From: RGIG3009 sp045595445
GTDB taxonomy: Bacteria > Bacillota > Clostridia > Oscillospirales > Acutalibacteraceae
Assembly: GCA_045595445.1 (NCBI GenBank)
Contig: JAZOAK010000013.1
Span: 1 to 25,928 of the forward strand
Direction: 5' to 3'
DNA length: 25,928 nucleotides
How positions within the stretch are numbered: the stretch's first letter is position 1; every line of letters starts with the position of its first letter. Of this stretch, positions 22,676 to 25,928 are shown one piece after another. The notes under the pieces are model-generated. The model saw only the letters and a list, made by a program, of their open reading frames with translations. It was not told the origin of the DNA and did no database searches. Made by a program: the position numbers and the translations under genes.

Positions 22676-22692
22676 ATGATTATGCAAATCAT
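22676..22692. promoter_or_regulatory. Candidate LysR operator palindrome
   Basis: ATGATT and AATCAT flank ATGCA as a perfect interrupted palindrome, centred about 58 bases upstream of the predicted aminotransferase start and about 19 bases downstream of the predicted lysR start. That position fits a LysR recognition site that activates the target and represses its own gene. It is not an exact T-N11-A box. Confidence 0.5.
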
Positions 22693-22706
22693 ATTTATAT
22701 ATATAT

Positions 22707-22735
22707 TTGATTATACATGAAGGGCGGTTTATAAT
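22707..22735 (+). promoter_or_regulatory. Sigma-A promoter of the AlaA-like aminotransferase gene
   Basis: TTGATT (22707-22712), a 17-base spacer and TATAAT (22730-22735). The predicted start is near 22742, 28 bases before the GTG. Its -35 overlaps the -10 of the opposite promoter. Confidence 0.8.
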
Positions 22736-22738
22736 CAA
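22710..22738 (-). promoter_or_regulatory. Sigma-A promoter of the LysR gene, overlapping and opposed
   Basis: On the minus strand TTGATT (22738-22733) and TATAAT (22715-22710) are 17 bases apart, with the same hexamers and spacer length as the plus-strand promoter. The predicted start is near 22703, 46 bases before the ATG. Confidence 0.75.
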
Positions 22739-22769
22739 GAGAGAATTTTAGGGAAGGTGTGACAAAACG

Positions 22770-23963
22770 GTGCAAGCATCAAAGGTGATGGCGGACGTAC
22801 ATTCCGATATTCGCGGTGAGACGTATTATCGTGCTTTGGAATTGGAAAAAGCGGGGCAGAAGGTTCTGAAATTGAATACCGGTAACCCTGCAACTTTCGG
22901 TTTTGAAATGCCGGAAAGTGTCAGACGGTGTATTGAAGAAAATGCCGAAAAAGCGTTGGGGTATTGTGACGTACGCGGCATGGTAGCGGCGCGGGAAGCG
23001 ATTCGTGACTATCACCGCGCACACGGTATAGCGGGTGTTCAAACGGACGACGTTTTTATCGGAAACGGTGTGAGCGAGATCGCAGCGATGCTCACCACGG
23101 TATCGCTCAACGAGGGGGACGAAGTGCTTATTCCCATGCCTTGCTATTCGTTATGGGTGAATCAAATTGTTATGGTCAAAGCAAAGCCCGTGTTTTATCG
23201 GTGCGATGAGAAAGCCGAGTGGTGTCCCGATATCGCGGATATGCGGCGCAAGGTGACCGCAAGAACACGCGCCGTTTTGCTGATAAATCCCAATAATCCT
23301 ACCGGTGCGGTTTACGGCGAGACGTTGCTTCAAGAGGTCATTGGTTTGGCGCGCGAATACGGACTTGCCATTTGGTCGGATGAGATCTATGATCGCTTGA
23401 TGATAGAGGGAGCGCCCTATACTTCCATCGCATCGCTGTGTGATGACGTGCCGATGGTCACGATGAACGGGTTATCCAAATCGCATTGTTTGTGCGGGTT
23501 GCGATGCGGGTGGTTGGTGCTCAGCGGACCGTGCGATCAAACGACACCTCTCAACCGCGCTTTAACGACCCTTGCCTCGGTTCGACTGTGCTCGAATGCG
23601 CTCATGCAGTTGGTGATCCCAACCGCACTTGCCGATACGGCATACACCGAGAACATGATACACGGTCGCTTACAGCAACAACGCGTGGCAACGTGTCGGG
23701 CATTTGATCGCATCGAGGCGGCTTCCTATGTTGCCAACAAAGCAGCCTTTTATCTGTTTCCGCGTGTAGAGTTCAAAGAATACGGATTTGAAAGCGACAA
23801 ACAGTTCGCCGCCGCGTTGTTGGAAGAAGAACATATTTTGATCGTTCCCGGCAGTGGCTTTTATTGGGACCGACCGGATCATTTCCGCATTGTCATGCTG
23901 CCCGAAGCAGCGGAACTGGTTCATGCAATCGACCGCATCGGTTCGTTTTTACAGACACGATAG
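22770..23963 (+). CDS. AlaA-like class I/II aminotransferase
   Basis: A 397-residue PLP aminotransferase, starting with GTG at 22770 behind GGGAAGGTG. It closely resembles E. coli AlaA: DIRGETYYRALELEKAGQKV, VLKLNTGNPATFGFEMPE, GYCDVRGMVAAREAI, IGNGVSEIAAML, then LLINPNNPTGAVYGE and IWSDEIYDRL. The PLP lysine is Lys237 in NGLSKSHCLCGLRCGW, and the C-terminal FRIVMLPE contains the Arg that contacts the carboxylate. AlaA makes alanine from pyruvate and glutamate; that activity is inferred from similarity. It is divergent from a LysR gene through a fully overlapping promoter pair. In E. coli, alaA lies beside lrhA, also a LysR gene, but orthology here is not claimed. Confidence 0.9.
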   Translation: MQASKVMADVHSDIRGETYYRALELEKAGQKVLKLNTGNPATFGFEMPESVRRCIEENAEKALGYCDVRGMVAAREAIRDYHRAHGIAGVQTDDVFIGNGVSEIAAMLTTVSLNEGDEVLIPMPCYSLWVNQIVMVKAKPVFYRCDEKAEWCPDIADMRRKVTARTRAVLLINPNNPTGAVYGETLLQEVIGLAREYGLAIWSDEIYDRLMIEGAPYTSIASLCDDVPMVTMNGLSKSHCLCGLRCGWLVLSGPCDQTTPLNRALTTLASVRLCSNALMQLVIPTALADTAYTENMIHGRLQQQRVATCRAFDRIEAASYVANKAAFYLFPRVEFKEYGFESDKQFAAALLEEEHILIVPGSGFYWDRPDHFRIVMLPEAAELVHAIDRIGSFLQTR

Positions 23964-23973
23964 ATCGTTGACC

Positions 23974-24002
23974 TTGACGAAATTCGCGCCGCTTGGTATG
24001 AT
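23974..24002 (+). promoter_or_regulatory. Sigma-A promoter of the SDR gene
   Basis: TTGACG (23974-23979), a 17-base spacer and TATGAT (23997-24002), with TGG before the -10. The predicted start is near 24009, about 16 bases before the ATG. There is no terminator between it and the preceding aminotransferase gene, so read-through is possible. Confidence 0.85.
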
Positions 24003-24024
24003 AAAACGGTAGGGGGTGCGGTGC

Positions 24025-24912
24025 ATGCGTATCAAGACGTGGCTTGCAACACAGCATATCGATCTCAGCGGAAAAACCGTCGCGATCACCGGCTCAACAG
24101 GCGGGACCGGCAGGGAATTATGCCGCTTACTGCTTAAAGCGGGTGCAGTCTTGATTATGCTGGATCGCTCGCCCGAACGGTCGGCGGCGTTGCGTGCGTC
24201 ACTTAAAGCGGAATTTCCCAATGCAGCATTGCAACACGTTCGTTTGAGTTTGGACGACATGACCTCCGTTAAAGCGGCGTGTGAGGAATTGAAACGGTTG
24301 CCGATAGATGTTTTGATTCACAATGCGGGCGCGTACAGCATCCCGCGCTATACCACCCCCGAGGGGTATGACAACGTGTTTACCATTAACGCCATGGCAC
24401 CGTATTACATCACCAAAGCCTTGTTGCCGCAACTGCGCGAGCGCGGGGGCCGAGTCATCGTGGTAGGGAGTATTGCTCATCGGTATTCCAAAGCCGATCC
24501 TGCGGACGTGGATTTTTCCACCCGCAGTCGCGCGTCGCTTGTATATGGGAATGCCAAGCGGCACGTGATGTTTTCGCTTTATGAACTGTTCCGTGAAGAA
24601 AGTCAGGTAGCACTCTCCGTCTGTCATCCCGGTATCACGCTGACCAATATTACGGCACATTACCCGAAATGGATCTTTGCTCTTATCAAACATCCTATGA
24701 AAGTGATCTTCATGTCTCCGCGCAAAGCGGCATTGTCGATTTTGCTTGGTTGCGTACAGTCCTGTGGTTACCATGAATGGATCGGACCTTGGGCTTTTGA
24801 CGTATGGGGCTTGCCGAAAAAGCGTACACTAAATTCCTGTACGGCTGACGAAAGCCGCCGTATCTATCAAGCAATGGAAAACAGCATAAAAGAACCGCTC
24901 AACCAAAGTTGA
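24025..24912 (+). CDS. Short-chain dehydrogenase/reductase, retinol-dehydrogenase-like
   Basis: A 295-residue protein that I start at ATG 24025, 8 bases after AGGGGG (24011-24016); a GTG at 24016 overlaps that site. SDR features are the cofactor-binding TGSTGGTGRE (Gly23 to Glu31), LDRSPERS, which often marks NADP preference, HNAGAYS, a serine at 149 in VVGSIAHRYSKADP, and YGNAK with catalytic Tyr174 and Lys178. SIAHRYSKA and the longer C-terminal part resemble retinol-dehydrogenase-type SDRs. An N-terminal extension (RIKTWLATQHIDLS) precedes the Rossmann fold. The substrate is unknown. It has its own promoter and ends inside a shared terminator. Confidence 0.9.
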   Translation: MRIKTWLATQHIDLSGKTVAITGSTGGTGRELCRLLLKAGAVLIMLDRSPERSAALRASLKAEFPNAALQHVRLSLDDMTSVKAACEELKRLPIDVLIHNAGAYSIPRYTTPEGYDNVFTINAMAPYYITKALLPQLRERGGRVIVVGSIAHRYSKADPADVDFSTRSRASLVYGNAKRHVMFSLYELFREESQVALSVCHPGITLTNITAHYPKWIFALIKHPMKVIFMSPRKAALSILLGCVQSCGYHEWIGPWAFDVWGLPKKRTLNSCTADESRRIYQAMENSIKEPLNQS

Positions 24913-24925
24913 GCGGTTCTTGTTT
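24889..24925. terminator. Shared bidirectional terminator, SDR and SGNH genes
   Basis: AGAACCGCTCAAC (24891-24903) pairs perfectly with GTTGAGCGGTTCT (24908-24920) around CAAA, with TGTTTT to the right and an A-rich left flank. The SDR stop (24910-24912) lies in the stem, and the minus-strand stop starts at 24927. Confidence 0.88.
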
Positions 24926-25581
24926 TACATAGCATTGTAATCAAATTCGCAGTGCTTCAAAAATTCTTTTGCCATCATCATGGCACCCATTTCGTTGGGG
25001 TGCACACGGTCCCATGCAATTGAGGCAGAATGACGGTGTCTTAAATAGCGCTCGTACATCGCCTGGAAATCCACGAGAATGCAACCGTGCTTTTCGGCAA
25101 GCTCCTTGCAGATGTCCACGTATTCGATCATGCGATTGCGCATGGCGTCGTGCGGGTTGTCTTCAATATAATACGGTGTCAGCAGAAAAATGCCTTTTAC
25201 TTTATCTTTAACGGCAAGAATCATCTTTTCCAAGTTTGAGCGGTATTCATCGGGTAACACGCAAATGTCCGACATGGCGGGGCAATCGAACTGACGCCAC
25301 ACGTCGTTGATGCCGATGCAGATGGATACCCAATCGGGATTTAAAGATACTACGTCGCGGTCGAAGCGTTCTAAGAGATGACGGGATGTGTGACCACTGA
25401 TACCGGAGTTGGTAACGCGGATACGTAACTGGGGATAGCAAGCGGCGAGCAGATTTTCCACCATGCGCACGTAACCGTGACCAAGATTATCCGCTAAGCC
25501 CTCGCCAACGGGGCATTGACTGCCACGGTCAGTAACAGAATCGCCCGCAAAGACAATGCGGTCCATATCGTTGAAAATCAT
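24925..25581 (-). CDS. Cytoplasmic SGNH/GDSL hydrolase, probable carbohydrate esterase
   Basis: A 218-residue protein on the minus strand, starting at ATG 25581-25579 with AAGGAGA (complement of 25589-25595) 7 bases upstream. It has no signal peptide, so it is intracellular. All four SGNH blocks are present: FAGDSVTDRG with Ser15, NSGISGHTS with Gly60 or Gly63, CIGINDVWRQF with Asn92, and DRVHPNE with Asp191 and His194. It resembles rhamnogalacturonan or xylan acetylesterases. The start overlaps the stop of the upstream transporter gene (ATGA), so the two are translationally coupled, which suggests deacetylation of an imported sugar. The actual ester is not known. Confidence 0.9.
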   Translation of the reverse strand: MIFNDMDRIVFAGDSVTDRGSQCPVGEGLADNLGHGYVRMVENLLAACYPQLRIRVTNSGISGHTSRHLLERFDRDVVSLNPDWVSICIGINDVWRQFDCPAMSDICVLPDEYRSNLEKMILAVKDKVKGIFLLTPYYIEDNPHDAMRNRMIEYVDICKELAEKHGCILVDFQAMYERYLRHRHSASIAWDRVHPNEMGAMMMAKEFLKHCEFDYNAM

Positions 25582-25928
25582 AAAACAGTCTCCTTTTGAT
25601 TTGAAGTATCCGCCTCATCCAAAAGACGCTTTTTTTCGCGGTATGCGGCAGAAATAACAATATGTGTGAGAACGAGAACAAGAGCGATGCCGATACTGCA
25701 TGCGATAATGCCGATATCATACGAGCCGAACAGATCGTATATCGCGTTTAAGGCAATGGCAGAAACGGCAAATCCGGCATAGAGAACCGAAGCGAAAATG
25801 CCAATCATATGATCAGTGGATTTCTGCCCAAACAAATCGCCTGCGTACAGAGGCAATGCGATGGTTTCGAGCGGTAACGCCAACGCGGAAAGTATGCTGT
25901 AAGCAAACGCAAACGTAATACCGAGGGG
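25578..25928 (-). CDS. MFS transporter, C-terminal part only
   Basis: The frame is open to the window edge on the minus strand, so the start lies to the right; 116 residues are visible. They read as the last membrane helices of a major facilitator: a helix with GITFAFAYSILSALALP, then LYAGDLFGQKSTDHMIGIF, which is a conserved MFS loop, then two more helices and a charged tail ending in KKRLLDEADTSNQKETVL. The substrate cannot be judged from this part. The stop overlaps the start of the SGNH esterase gene by 4 bases. A TTG inside the frame at 25881-25883 is not the real start because the hydrophobic reading continues upstream without a stop. Confidence 0.85.
   Translation of the reverse strand, partial: PLGITFAFAYSILSALALPLETIALPLYAGDLFGQKSTDHMIGIFASVLYAGFAVSAIALNAIYDLFGSYDIGIIACSIGIALVLVLTHIVISAAYREKKRLLDEADTSNQKETVL

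Noticed and set aside
22691..22706. TATATATA-like stretch as a microsatellite or origin element
   Set aside because: It is only a short AT-rich spacer between promoter and operator, with no iterated DnaA boxes nearby.
24016..24024. GTG start for the SDR gene
   Set aside because: The GTG overlaps the ribosome binding site itself; ATG 24025 has correct spacing.
24199..24774. 191-residue open frame antisense to the SDR gene
   Set aside because: The SDR has an intact active site and promoter; the antisense frame shows no recognisable motif.

Overview
The window looks like a chromosomal segment of an endospore-forming Firmicute, most likely Clostridia (Oscillospiraceae-like). The signs are strong AGGAGG-type ribosome binding sites, sigma-A style promoters with extended -10 elements, intrinsic terminators at most operon ends, a YunB sporulation protein, DUF951 and DUF4358 proteins, DHHW/MBOAT envelope genes and frequent GTG starts. 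It is gene-dense: 24 protein genes, two of them cut by the window edges, with no gap over 300 bases. I saw no rRNA, tRNA, CRISPR array, insertion sequence or phage gene.

Layout. 2-2588 (+): end of a GtrB-like glycosyltransferase, coaX (type III pantothenate kinase), an ECF transporter S component and a GtrA-like flippase. 2661-3959 (+) and 3981-5378 (-): two convergent FAD oxidoreductases, one with a C-terminal Rieske domain and one of the COG2509 type. 5528-10446 (+): a tight operon of DUF951, prfA, the threonylcarbamoyl-AMP synthase gene, coaE, a lytic transglycosylase and an M18 aminopeptidase. 10510-13205 (+): yunB, then ligA with its own promoter. 13352-14242 (+): a lone degV gene. 14404-18336 (+): a cell-surface module of a threonine-rich SGNH lipoprotein, a DUF4358 lipoprotein, an MBOAT acyltransferase and a DHHW protein. 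18371-19318 (-) and 19429-21681 (+): an RluA pseudouridine synthase divergent from glyA and a DUF4432 gene. 21707-22657 (-) and 22770-23963 (+): a LysR regulator divergent from an AlaA-like aminotransferase. 24025-24912 (+): an SDR. 24925-25928 (-): a cytoplasmic SGNH esterase translationally coupled to a truncated MFS transporter.

How the genes work together. Most of the window is housekeeping: CoA synthesis (coaX, a probable vitamin transporter and coaE), translation (prfA, tRNA modification, RluA), one-carbon metabolism (glyA) and DNA ligation. The accessory interest lies in the 14.4-18.3 kb module, probably O-acylation of a surface polymer, and in the MFS-esterase pair at the right edge.

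The most striking DNA-level signal is the LysR/aminotransferase intergenic region. A perfect 9-bp inverted repeat there builds two fully overlapping opposed promoters of identical sequence (TTGATT, 17 bp, TATAAT), next to a palindrome placed where a LysR protein would bind. Recurrent rules are also visible: a TGG extension before most -10 boxes, an identical 22-base distance from -10 to start codon in three genes, and one shared bidirectional terminator at each of the four convergent gene junctions. No clearly new multi-gene system was found; the best candidates are listed as findings with their uncertainty.
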